DNA from: Bacillus sp. V2I10
GTDB lineage: Bacteria > Bacillota > Bacilli > Bacillales > Bacillaceae
Assembly (NCBI RefSeq): GCF_030817055.1
Contig: NZ_JAUSYV010000001.1
Span: forward strand, 5,341,654 to 5,405,653
Reading direction: 5' to 3'
DNA: 64,000 nucleotides
Shown here: positions 43,081-50,657 of the stretch, in pieces
Layout of the letters: each line of letters begins with the position of its first letter
Numbering within the stretch: the stretch's first letter is position 1
Notes under the pieces: generated by a model
Told to the model about the DNA's origin: nothing
Database searches by the model: none
Seen by the model: only the letters and a program-made list of their open reading frames with translations
Made by a program: the position numbers and the translations under genes

Positions 43081-43200
43081 CGAAAAGCGGAAGCGCCCGT
43101 TTACCTCCGAAAGCCAGATAAGAGTCCGGCGAAAAGTCCGGGTTTGACTTTTTTGCCGGATTTGTTCTGGCCGAGGAGTTGGGCGATGGAGCTAGACATA
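43081..43200. repeat. Structured intergenic repeat, copy B
   Basis: Starts GAAAAGCGGAAGCGCCCG and ends GGCGATGGAGCTAGACATA. The inner stem is TCCGGCGAAAAGTC paired with GACTTTTTTGCCGGA, with changes relative to copy A that keep pairing. It lies between pcrB and pcrA. Confidence 0.85.
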
Positions 43201-43217
43201 AATGCGCTAAAATTTAT

Positions 43218-43916
43218 TCATTCTTTTCCCCAAGGTTTTACTGCTTTTACTGTTTTCAAAGCTGATTCAAAATCATCATAGATAACATTGCCGACAACCA
43301 CAACATCGGCATATTCAGCCATTTCAGCTGCCTGTTCAGGCGTTTTAATGCCTCCGCCGTAAAATAGTTTGGTAGAGGATAAGACAGAGCTTGCAGCCTG
43401 TACTACACTTACGTCTCCGTAAGTTCCGCTGTATTCTAGATAAAAGATCGGCATATGGAACATGTTTTCAGCCATGCGTGCATACGCCATGACATCATCT
43501 GCTGATAACTCCGTATTCGCCTCTGTCAGTTTTGCCGCTTTGCAGCCACCATTTAAAATACAATAGCCTTCAACAATCAGCTCATCCCAGCTCATGATCT
43601 CACCGTATTCTTTTACAGCCTCGTGATGCAGTCCCATTACCCACTTCGTATTCGTGCTGTTCATAACGGACGGGATAAAATACAAGTCAAATCCCGGTAT
43701 GATCGACTCAATTTCTGACACCTCAAGCACACATGGAACAAGATATCTTCTGATTCGGGACATTAAGTTTAACACATTATCCATCGTCACATTGTCGCTT
43801 CCGCCGACAATGATCGCATCTGTTCCTGATTCGCATATTATTTCTAGATTTTCATCGCTTATTTCTTTATCTGGATCGAGTTTGAACACATGTTTCCACT
43901 CGGTAACTTCATACAT
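43218..43916 (-). CDS. pcrB: Heptaprenylglyceryl phosphate synthase
   Basis: A 232-residue TIM-barrel prenyltransferase that joins heptaprenyl diphosphate to sn-glycerol-1-phosphate. 'WKHVFKLDPDKEISDE', 'TDAIIVGGSDNVTMDNV', 'YFIPSVMNSTNTKWVMG', 'YLEYSGTYGD' and 'LFYGGGIKTPEQA' are typical of PcrB/GGGPS proteins. I start at ATG 43916 with AGGAGG before it. It precedes pcrA as in B. subtilis, but the gap of 204 bases contains a repeat. Confidence 0.95.
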   Translation of the reverse strand: MYEVTEWKHVFKLDPDKEISDENLEIICESGTDAIIVGGSDNVTMDNVLNLMSRIRRYLVPCVLEVSEIESIIPGFDLYFIPSVMNSTNTKWVMGLHHEAVKEYGEIMSWDELIVEGYCILNGGCKAAKLTEANTELSADDVMAYARMAENMFHMPIFYLEYSGTYGDVSVVQAASSVLSSTKLFYGGGIKTPEQAAEMAEYADVVVVGNVIYDDFESALKTVKAVKPWGKE

Positions 43917-44099
43917 GGTCTTTCCTCCTAACAATCGGGTTCCACCTGAAACATTATATCAAATTAACGCCCTGCAAAAAACGCACAGGTGCTATGAAGG
44001 TTTTGACAATCTGTTCACCAGTTTGATTTAAAAGTGACTTAATTCATAATTCAAAACCATATTGAAGATAATAATTTAAAAAAACAAAGGAAAAAAACC

Positions 44100-45078
44100 T
44101 TGAATGGAAATAAACCTATTTGCTCATCTGAGCTCGGAACACTGTGGCTAACCTACCAGGAAAAAACACTGATCCTGAGAATATTAGAATATTTCCTGGA
44201 AAAAGCTGATGATCAGCAAGCCCTGAATATTATGGGAGGTTTATTGCAGGAACTCAATCATTATGTGATCAAAATAGAAGGCGTTTTTGAGCAGGAAGGT
44301 GTAGTCATTCCTGATGGATTTACGAAAGAAGATGTCAACTTAGAAGCTCCTAAGCTTTACGACAATGGATTTGATATTATGTTTCTTCGTATTTTAAAAG
44401 AAATCAGCATGGGTATGTACACCCTTAACATGAATATGGCGTACAGTGAAGATGTGATGTCCATTTATGAAGGATTAACGACTACCACCCAAAAGGTTTA
44501 TAAACTGGCTACCCATTATTTACTTAATAAAGGCATTCTTACTCTGCCGCAAAAAGTGACCATGCCGAAATCAACCGAATTTATAAAAAGTAAAAACTAT
44601 TTGAATGGATTTCGTTTCTTTAGTGAAAATCTCGGGCTTTAAACAACATTGAATCGGCAATCTTCATCACGGAAATCGAAACAATTAATATTGGCATGCA
44701 GCTTATTTGCACAATGTGCTGAAAACAAAGAAGTTAGACAATATTTCGCAAAAGGAAAAGAACTTGCCAAGAAACAAATAAAAATTTTCGAAGAAATTCT
44801 CCTCGACAGCGATGTACAGTTCTCAGCTTCTTCGGGAAGCACAGTAACTGATTCGATAATCCCTGCATTTTCTGAAAAGCTAATGATGTTCTGTATTTAT
44901 CTCCTTAATGGGTTTGGGCTTGCAGGAAGCAGTTTTGAAATGATATATCCATGAAAACAGCATTGATAAAAAAGGAATAAAAATTATGATTAAAAATGGC
45001 TGGATGGAAGAACCGCCGCAAATGGAAAACAGGACAAGACGAAAAAGCAGGCACCGCTTCTCATCATTTATCAGATAA
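44100..45078 (+). pseudogene. Decayed DUF3231 family gene
   Basis: Three reading frames together resemble a DUF3231 protein of about 325 residues, a two-repeat helical family common in Bacillus and linked to sporulation or stress, function unknown. The first frame (TTG 44100) reads 'ICSSELGTLWLTYQEKT' and stops at 44642. A short stretch in another frame reads 'NNIESAIFITEIETINIGMQL', then the first frame resumes ('CAENKEVRQYFAKGKELAKK', 'SEKLMMFCIYLLNGFG') to 44954. A third frame gives the family's C-terminal 'IMIKNGWMEEPPQ' and ends at 45078. At least three shifts, plus loss of part of repeat two, argue for real decay. Confidence 0.75.
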
Positions 45079-45109
45079 ATAATAAGCATTGTGTTAGTTC
45101 AACACGAAC

Positions 45110-45274
45110 CTACAATGTAGAGGGATTCATTTTGAATATTCTTGTCAGCTTACTCTCAATTTTACTTGAAATCGTTATTCGGGCAGCATTCTTGGTTAAT
45201 GAAACTTCTTCTAGATTTAACTCATTTTTCAGAATGCCATCTTTAACATAAGCGCGGAGTATTCTCACTTTCAC
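45110..45274 (-). CDS. Uncertain 54-residue ORF
   Basis: A frame starting at a GTG near 45274 reads 'VKVRILRAYVKDGILKNELN' and on to a stop at 45110. It has plausible amino-acid composition but no visible ribosome binding site, and its upstream end runs into repeat copy C. It may be the 3' remnant of a gene cut by the repeat, or chance. I do not recognise a family. Confidence 0.2.
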   Translation of the reverse strand: MKVRILRAYVKDGILKNELNLEEVSLTKNAARITISSKIESKLTRIFKMNPSTL

Positions 45275-45283
45275 ATGGTTACA

Positions 45284-45386
45284 AGAAAGCGGAAGCGTCA
45301 ATGCCCGCTCCGCCAGAAAAGTCCGTTTTGATTTTTTTGGCGAATCCGTTCTGTCCGAGGATCTAGGCGCTGAAGCTAGTCATGGA
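45284..45386. repeat. Structured intergenic repeat, copy C
   Basis: Starts AGAAAGCGGAAGCGTCAATG and ends AGGCGCTGAAGCTAGTCATG. The inner stem is CGCCAGAAAAGTC with GATTTTTTTGGCG. It is shorter than copy A by some 15 bases on the left side. Confidence 0.8.
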
Positions 45387-45418
45387 TCCTTGAGATTAAA
45401 TGAATTCTGATCCTTTAG

Positions 45419-45452
45419 AAAAGGTGAGCGTTATTTTATACTCGCCTTTTTA
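45419..45452 (+). terminator. Terminator downstream of the DUF3231 remnant
   Basis: AAAAGGTGAG and CTCGCCTTTT form a stem with one G-U pair around a 12-base loop, followed by T residues. Confidence 0.65.
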
Positions 45453-45475
45453 TTTTTTCCGATCACTAAATAATA

Positions 45476-45506
45476 AAAGGATAAAATCATAGTGATTTTA
45501 TCCTTT
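45476..45506 (-). terminator. Terminator after yerC
   Basis: AAAGGATAAAATCA and TGATTTTATCCTTT form a perfect 14-base stem with a three-base loop, followed on the minus strand by TATTATTTAG. Confidence 0.8.
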
Positions 45507-45525
45507 CTAATCGAATCCCGTTAAA

Positions 45526-45836
45526 TCAAGATTCCTTTGTTTCCTGTGTTTGAATGCGTTCAAGCGCCATTGTGTAGGCGTCGTTGCCATAGTTCAGGCA
45601 GCGTTTTACGCGTGAAATGGTTGCAGTGCTGGCACCTGTTTCGGTTTCAATTTTATGATAGGTAAACCCTTCGCGCAGCATGCGTGCTACTTCTAAACGC
45701 TGGGCAAGTGACTGGATTTCGTTCACTGTGCATAGATCATCGAAGAACCGATAGCATTCTTCAAGGTTTTTTAGTGATAAAACAGATTCAAATAATTGGT
45801 CGAGTTCTTTTCCCCGTAATTTTTCCCAATTTGCAT
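45526..45836 (-). CDS. yerC: YerC/YecD family TrpR-like protein, with an apparent frameshift
   Basis: A small TrpR-fold DNA-binding protein of about 103 residues. The helix-turn-helix reads 'YHKIETETGASTATISRVKR' and 'LEECYRFFDDLCTVNEIQSL' lies upstream. The start ATG 45836 (AAGGAG seven bases before) gives MQIGK, after which the frame is lost in a run of five A (45820-45824 on the plus strand); adding one A gives 'KKLRGKELDQLF', matching YerC. Without the correction only a 66-residue fragment from GTG 45726 is open. YerC-type proteins are conserved in Bacilli; the order yerA-yerB-yerC is kept. Confidence 0.85.
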
Positions 45837-45858
45837 CTTCATTCTCCTTTTATGAAAA

Positions 45859-46890
45859 TTAGTGGAGTGAAACGTGATTTTCTAGAGCAGGCACTATGTT
45901 AATCCAGGTTTTTCCCGGTACAAATCCGACTGGCTCTCCGTTTAAGTAAGGGAGGATTCTTCCGTTAATATTTCGCCATTCCACCTGGCGGCTGACGCCT
46001 TTTTGCAGCAGGATTCCTTTGCCTCCGGATGTTAAGTCAATCGCTCTTCTTCCATAGTCGTCAATCGTTTGATGCTTCATTTCAGCGATAAATAAATTAT
46101 CAACTGCGATGGCTTCTCCTGTTTCCAGGTCTTTTGTTTGTTCGTTGTTGCTATATCGTAAGTACTTCTCTGTTTGTTTGTCGTATTTATATTCTGAATT
46201 CCACACATCTGACTGATCGTAGCGGACAATTGCTTCTAAACCTGAATCACCTTTAGGAGCTTCTTTTGCGCCAGCAAATGGCAGGGGTTTTGGCTGCTTC
46301 GTCAGGTCAATTCCGTTCAGCTCTGCACCTTCTTTTATATTTTCAGCAGAGATATAAGAATTGTGCGGCGCTTTTCTGAAATCAGCTCTCCAAAAGAGTG
46401 TGCCGTCATAAAACAAGCCATTCAAATAATCATGTTTTCCATTTTCAAGCGTTTCTTTAGCCTGTGGACTCCAGCCATGGCTAATAAAAACCGCATCATA
46501 GCCGGTGCTTAAGTCAACATAATATTCTCTTGCGCTTCTTACAGGACCGATTTCTGCTGGCTGATTGCTCTGATAAATAGCCAGGAACCTGGTGATGTTT
46601 CCTTCCGATAAAACCTCGTATACGATATCAGCCTGTTGTAGTCCAGACTGCGGACGGGCTGCCGGATGATTGTTAATCATCACTGCAAAGGCACGCTGTC
46701 CTTCTTTCTCATCTGAGCGCAGACCTGTTAATGGATAAATGTTTTGCTCCACAATAGGCGCAGATGTTTCTTCCTCTTTTACATCATCCGTTTTAGGGCT
46801 GCTTTTTTCTTCTTGGTTACAAGCCGTACACATGGCGAGCAGGATCAAGGCCATGAACAGCCGTTGAAGATTCTTCATGTTGTTTTTCAC
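45859..46890 (-). CDS. yerB: YerB family lipoprotein (DUF3048)
   Basis: About 343 residues. An N-terminal hydrophobic signal ends in 'MCTACNQEE', a lipobox-like site with an unusual residue at -3. 'YPLTGLRSDEKEGQRAFAVMINNHPAARPQSGL' is the DUF3048 opening, followed by 'VLSEGNITRFLAIYQS' and 'IGPVRSAREYYVDLS'. The family has a fold related to cell-wall or sugar-binding proteins, function unclear. I prefer GTG 46890, eight bases after AAGG; GTG 46899 is also open and an ATG lies at 46878. It follows yerA by about 30 bases. Confidence 0.88.
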   Translation of the reverse strand: MKNNMKNLQRLFMALILLAMCTACNQEEKSSPKTDDVKEEETSAPIVEQNIYPLTGLRSDEKEGQRAFAVMINNHPAARPQSGLQQADIVYEVLSEGNITRFLAIYQSNQPAEIGPVRSAREYYVDLSTGYDAVFISHGWSPQAKETLENGKHDYLNGLFYDGTLFWRADFRKAPHNSYISAENIKEGAELNGIDLTKQPKPLPFAGAKEAPKGDSGLEAIVRYDQSDVWNSEYKYDKQTEKYLRYSNNEQTKDLETGEAIAVDNLFIAEMKHQTIDDYGRRAIDLTSGGKGILLQKGVSRQVEWRNINGRILPYLNGEPVGFVPGKTWINIVPALENHVSLH

Positions 46891-46919
46891 GATTGACACC
46901 TTCTGCTTACTTTTATATT

Positions 46920-48659
46920 TTAACGCATTATCGATGGAAAGAGTATTATTTTTTTAAGCACATCATAGATGCCGACTGGAGTAATCCTGATATACGGCAA
47001 ATGGGTGGATGATAGGAAAAAAAGTGAATAAACCGGATCGCCGTGTGTATATCCTCTCTCTTTCAGCAGGTGCTTAAATCTTTCCTCTTGTTGAACAACT
47101 AAACTAAACTCTTCATCTGATGCTCCTCCGCAAAGTTCAAGAGGTAATTCATGCAGAACTTCTCCCTTTTCTGCAAGGACAATTCCGCCTCCAAGCTCCT
47201 TCATCCTATTAAATGCAGTGATCATATCATGCTTGCTTTTCCCAATCAAAATAATATCGCCTGTTGTTGAATAAGAACTTGCCATACCGCCGAGCGAGGC
47301 GGCGAAGCCCTTGAGCATTGTGTTGATCCGCCATTTACCTTTCTTATCAATCAAAGCAAGAAAGCACTCATCATGTTGGCTGCCAAGCTCGTCAAATGAA
47401 TTGTCGATGGTGATGCTGTACGGTTCCATAATCACATCATTCTTCATTTGAAGACCAAGCGGCATTGAAAACTGAAGGTCATTATAGGACAAGGACCATT
47501 CGATCTTCATTTTTCCGAATCCGGCTTTTTGCCAATTAAAATCTCCGAAGCGTTCAGTTAGCAAGCCGTCTTTTCTCAGCCACCTTCCTTTTGAAAGCAC
47601 AGAAACAGGGGATGGATTTTCGACTGATTCCAAAATATTCAGGTTAGCCAAACGCCCTGGAGCTACAACGCCTGTTACATCTTCCATGCGGTAATACTTG
47701 GCCGGATTAAAGCTTGCCATATGGTAAGCATCAATTGCCGGAATATCCCGCTCAATGGCCATTTTTATCATGGAATCCATCATTCCGTTTTTATAAAAAT
47801 GCGGCGTTGCCCCGTCGGTAGTGAAAAAGAAATGATCATAGTGGCGAATCTCTTTATCACGGATGCCATCAAGCAGCTGCGGCAAGTCGGGCCGGATCGA
47901 GGAATGTCTGAGTGAAACAGTATAGCCGAGCATTAACCGCTCAAAAACATCATCTCCTGTCATCGCTTCGTGGTCGCAGTCGGCCCCGAATAATTTCATT
48001 TTATTCAGAGTGTTTGCCGATGCTCCGGGAAAATGTCCTTCGATCCGTTTTCTCATCGCTTTCATCTCAACAAGCCATGACAGCATCAAATCATCATCCG
48101 AGAGCAGCTTAGGCCACCCCGTTAATTCTCCGCCTTGAATAACATATTCATGTTCCATCCATTTTTTCATAAAATCGAGAGATAAATATTCATGCTCATT
48201 GGGAACTTCAGTCTGAAGATCAAAACGGCTCCACCATAAATACTGCAAAGGAAGCTGATTTAATTCACAAATTAAAGTAAGCGCTTTCTTTTTATCGGAC
48301 TGAAAAAGCAAAAATAAGTTGTCGCATATAAGTGTCGTTGTACCGAATTGTGACACATACTTCCCAAAAGAATGGGGATTATAAAGTTGAAATGGGTGAG
48401 CATGAGGTTCAATATATCCCGGTACAATAAAACGATTTTCGCAATCGGCGATTTCTGATTGTCCGCCGTCAGGAAGTTTATCGCCAATATAAACAATCCG
48501 GTCATCTGAAATCCAGATGTTGGCTTTGACCCATCGTTTCAGATAAGAGTTCAAATACATCCCATTTTTCAAAACAAGAGCAGGGGGCTTATGGCCCGAT
48601 GCCGCTTGTATGTGATGCCTGATCTGCCGGACTTTCCATTGTGCATGTAACTTGGGCAT
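46920..48659 (-). CDS. yerA: Adenine deaminase family protein YerA
   Basis: A 579-residue amidohydrolase of the adenine deaminase (AdeC) family, converting adenine to hypoxanthine. The first metal site is 'VPGYIEPHAHPFQ', a second is in 'GADCDHEAMTGDD', and 'HFFFTTDGATPHFY' gives the late catalytic Asp. The C-terminal block 'LDLIGGMASSYSTTGD'-like region reads 'AASLGGMASSYSTTGDIILIG'. YerA diverges from AdeC and its activity is less certain. Its place beside the pur operon fits purine salvage. GGGAGGG precedes the ATG. Confidence 0.88.
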   Translation of the reverse strand: MPKLHAQWKVRQIRHHIQAASGHKPPALVLKNGMYLNSYLKRWVKANIWISDDRIVYIGDKLPDGGQSEIADCENRFIVPGYIEPHAHPFQLYNPHSFGKYVSQFGTTTLICDNLFLLFQSDKKKALTLICELNQLPLQYLWWSRFDLQTEVPNEHEYLSLDFMKKWMEHEYVIQGGELTGWPKLLSDDDLMLSWLVEMKAMRKRIEGHFPGASANTLNKMKLFGADCDHEAMTGDDVFERLMLGYTVSLRHSSIRPDLPQLLDGIRDKEIRHYDHFFFTTDGATPHFYKNGMMDSMIKMAIERDIPAIDAYHMASFNPAKYYRMEDVTGVVAPGRLANLNILESVENPSPVSVLSKGRWLRKDGLLTERFGDFNWQKAGFGKMKIEWSLSYNDLQFSMPLGLQMKNDVIMEPYSITIDNSFDELGSQHDECFLALIDKKGKWRINTMLKGFAASLGGMASSYSTTGDIILIGKSKHDMITAFNRMKELGGGIVLAEKGEVLHELPLELCGGASDEEFSLVVQQEERFKHLLKERGYTHGDPVYSLFFLSSTHLPYIRITPVGIYDVLKKIILFPSIMR

Positions 48660-48758
48660 TTCAGACCCTCCCTAAATTTCTTATCTTATATGTTAACATA
48701 TGTAATCGTTTAACGCAGTAAAGATTTACTGTATTTTCAAAAAGAGGAGGAACTTATT

Positions 48759-49001
48759 ATGAAACCGAACATCGGCATTGTAAACGGACTGATCCGAATT
48801 ACAATTGGACTGTTTTTACTATCATGGGCTTCTGCAAAATATACAAAAAAACCGTGGAATGATTCTCTTCTGCTCATGATGCTGCTTGGTGCAATGAAAG
48901 TTGGAGAAGGCATTCTCAGATTCTGCCCTATGGTATATATGTATAAGGAATACCGGAAAGAGGATTTGGAGTTTGAGGATGAGACTTATAATCCATCATG
49001 A
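48759..49001 (+). CDS. DUF2892 (YgaP-like) small membrane protein
   Basis: An 80-residue protein with two hydrophobic helices. 'NIGIVNGLIRITIGLFLLSWA' and 'LLGAMKVGEGILRFCPMVYMY' match the DUF2892 pattern (N-x-G-x-x-x-x-x-R, then G-x-x-x-x-CP). Function is unknown; relatives accompany rhodanese or redox proteins. AGAGGAGG precedes the ATG. It is one of few plus-strand genes here and diverges from yerA. Confidence 0.8.
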   Translation: MKPNIGIVNGLIRITIGLFLLSWASAKYTKKPWNDSLLLMMLLGAMKVGEGILRFCPMVYMYKEYRKEDLEFEDETYNPS

Positions 49002-49016
49002 TATTGGAAAGGCCAC

Positions 49017-49215
49017 GTAGCCGGAGATCATTATTTAGCCAAAATCTTCATTTTATTAGCCGAAATTCATAAATATTTAGCCGTTTCACAGGTTTTTCTA
49101 GCTGTTCTTGAGTTTTATTTAGCCAAATCATTTTTTGGTACTATCCGTTTGACTGCTTTTAAGCAATTGTTTTGTCTTAATAGCGAAACATCGGTTTTAT
49201 TAGCTTATTAGCCGA
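49017..49215. repeat. Degenerate 21-bp tandem array II
   Basis: AGCC or AGCT occurs at 49037, 49058, 49079, 49100 and 49121, exactly 21 bases apart, usually within TTTAGCC followed by A/G and AAAT. Later units near 49162, 49182 and 49202 keep a 20-21 base register with AGCA, AGCG and AGCT. The array fills the gap after the DUF2892 gene and has no open frame. Confidence 0.75.
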
Positions 49216-49236
49216 AGCCCTGTGCCCGGCCGCCAT

Positions 49237-49268
49237 AAAAAAAAGACTCTCCTGCATCAGGAGAGTCT
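49237..49268 (-). terminator. Terminator of the purine operon
   Basis: AGACTCTCCTG and CAGGAGAGTCT form a perfect 11-base stem with a CAT loop, followed on the minus strand by TTTTTTT. It lies about 100 bases past purD, beyond a small plus-strand gene. Confidence 0.9.
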
Positions 49269-49285
49269 GCTAAGAGGTGAACATC

Positions 49286-49387
49286 ATGATCATGGAATAT
49301 TTAACCGATATGACATTCGTGCTTGCTTTGCTTATCGGCAGTATTGTTGCCTTAATGTTTGTCTATGTTAAGAAAAAACGTGTTTAG
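49286..49387 (+). CDS. EYxxD-motif small membrane protein
   Basis: A 33-residue protein: a short start containing Glu-Tyr-Leu-Thr-Asp, one membrane helix ('FVLALLIGSIVALMFVYV') and a KKKR tail. The EYxxD motif before a single helix defines a named family of small Bacillus membrane proteins of unknown role. AGAGGTG lies six bases before the ATG. The gene converges on purD and overlaps its last 20 bases. Confidence 0.7.
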   Translation: MIMEYLTDMTFVLALLIGSIVALMFVYVKKKRV

Positions 49388-50636
49388 TCGCTTTGGCTCC
49401 GATGTCCTTGCGGTAAAATAGAGCAGGCGATGCTACTTCAGATACATACTCATACACTTGAGTCTGTGCTTCAAGCAAATCGCTGCCGTATGCAATAACA
49501 GCTAAAACCCGTCCGCCATCCGTTACAAATTCATCCCCGCTTTTCTTCGTCCCTGCGTGGAAAAGCGCACCTTGTTCAAAGCTTGAACGAAGCGTACCGA
49601 TTGCTTCGCCTTTTTTATACTCATTCGGATAGCCATTTGAAGCAAGGACAACTCCCATTACTGCTTCCTTGCGCCATTTGAACTCTGCTTTTTTACCATC
49701 TAAAATAGCAAGCAATGTTTCAATCAAGTCTGATTCTAAGCGCGGCAGAACAACCTGTGTTTCAGGATCGCCAAAGCGCGCATTAAATTCAATGACTTTT
49801 GGACCTTGCTTCGTTAAGATCAATCCTGCATATAAAATCCCCGTAAATGGAGTTCCATTGTCAATCATGCCTTCAGCTGCCGGCTTTAACACTGTTTCAA
49901 CAGCTTCCTGCACAACTGCATCTGAAATTTGAGGAACCGGAGAGTAAGCACCCATTCCGCCAGTATTAGGACCTTCATCATGATCGTATGCCCGTTTATG
50001 ATCCTGCGCAATCACCATTGGATAGACAGCATCACCGTGAACGAAGGCCATCAATGAAAATTCCTCGCCATCTAAAAATTCTTCGATGACAACCGAGCTG
50101 CTTGCCTCGCCGAACTTGGCATCTTCAAGAAAATCATGCAGACAGTCGATTGCTTCCTCTACTGTCATAGCGACGGTTACCCCTTTTCCTGCAGCAAGTC
50201 CATCCGCTTTTATGACGATTGGAGCTCCTTGTTCAAGGACGTAATTCTTCGCTTCTTCAAAAGAAGTAAACGATTGATACGCTCCTGTCGGAATGTTGTT
50301 TTTCATCATTAATTCCTTGGCGAACTTCTTGCTGCCTTCAATGAGGGCAGCTTCCTTTGTTGGCCCGAAAACCTTCAGTCCCGCTTCTTGAAACGCATTG
50401 ACAACGCCGTTCAGGAGCGGAACCTCAGGACCTACGATTGTTAGCCCCACCTTATTTTCTTTTGCAAAAGCAACGAGCTCCTCTGTATTCTGCTCATCGA
50501 TTGCAATAAGCTCGGCAACGCTGCTCATTCCATCGTTCCCTGGAGCAACAAACACTTTCCGAGCGAGCTTACTCTGTGATGCCTTCCAGGCGATTGCATG
50601 TTCACGGCCTCCGCGGCCAATGATTAGAATGTTCAT
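49368..50636 (-). CDS. purD: Phosphoribosylamine-glycine ligase
   Basis: A 422-residue ATP-grasp enzyme for the second step of IMP synthesis. 'MNILIIGRGGREHAIAWK' opens the protein, 'IKADGLAAGKGVTVA' is the ATP-grasp loop, and 'YAGLILTKQGPKVIEFNARFGDPETQ' the metal site (landmarks only). GAGGAG precedes the ATG, 21 bases after purH. It is the last gene of the operon, as in B. subtilis; its last codons overlap a small convergent gene. Confidence 0.96.
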   Translation of the reverse strand: MNILIIGRGGREHAIAWKASQSKLARKVFVAPGNDGMSSVAELIAIDEQNTEELVAFAKENKVGLTIVGPEVPLLNGVVNAFQEAGLKVFGPTKEAALIEGSKKFAKELMMKNNIPTGAYQSFTSFEEAKNYVLEQGAPIVIKADGLAAGKGVTVAMTVEEAIDCLHDFLEDAKFGEASSSVVIEEFLDGEEFSLMAFVHGDAVYPMVIAQDHKRAYDHDEGPNTGGMGAYSPVPQISDAVVQEAVETVLKPAAEGMIDNGTPFTGILYAGLILTKQGPKVIEFNARFGDPETQVVLPRLESDLIETLLAILDGKKAEFKWRKEAVMGVVLASNGYPNEYKKGEAIGTLRSSFEQGALFHAGTKKSGDEFVTDGGRVLAVIAYGSDLLEAQTQVYEYVSEVASPALFYRKDIGAKATKHVFS

Positions 50637-50657
50637 CGTTACCAGCTCCTCACTAGT

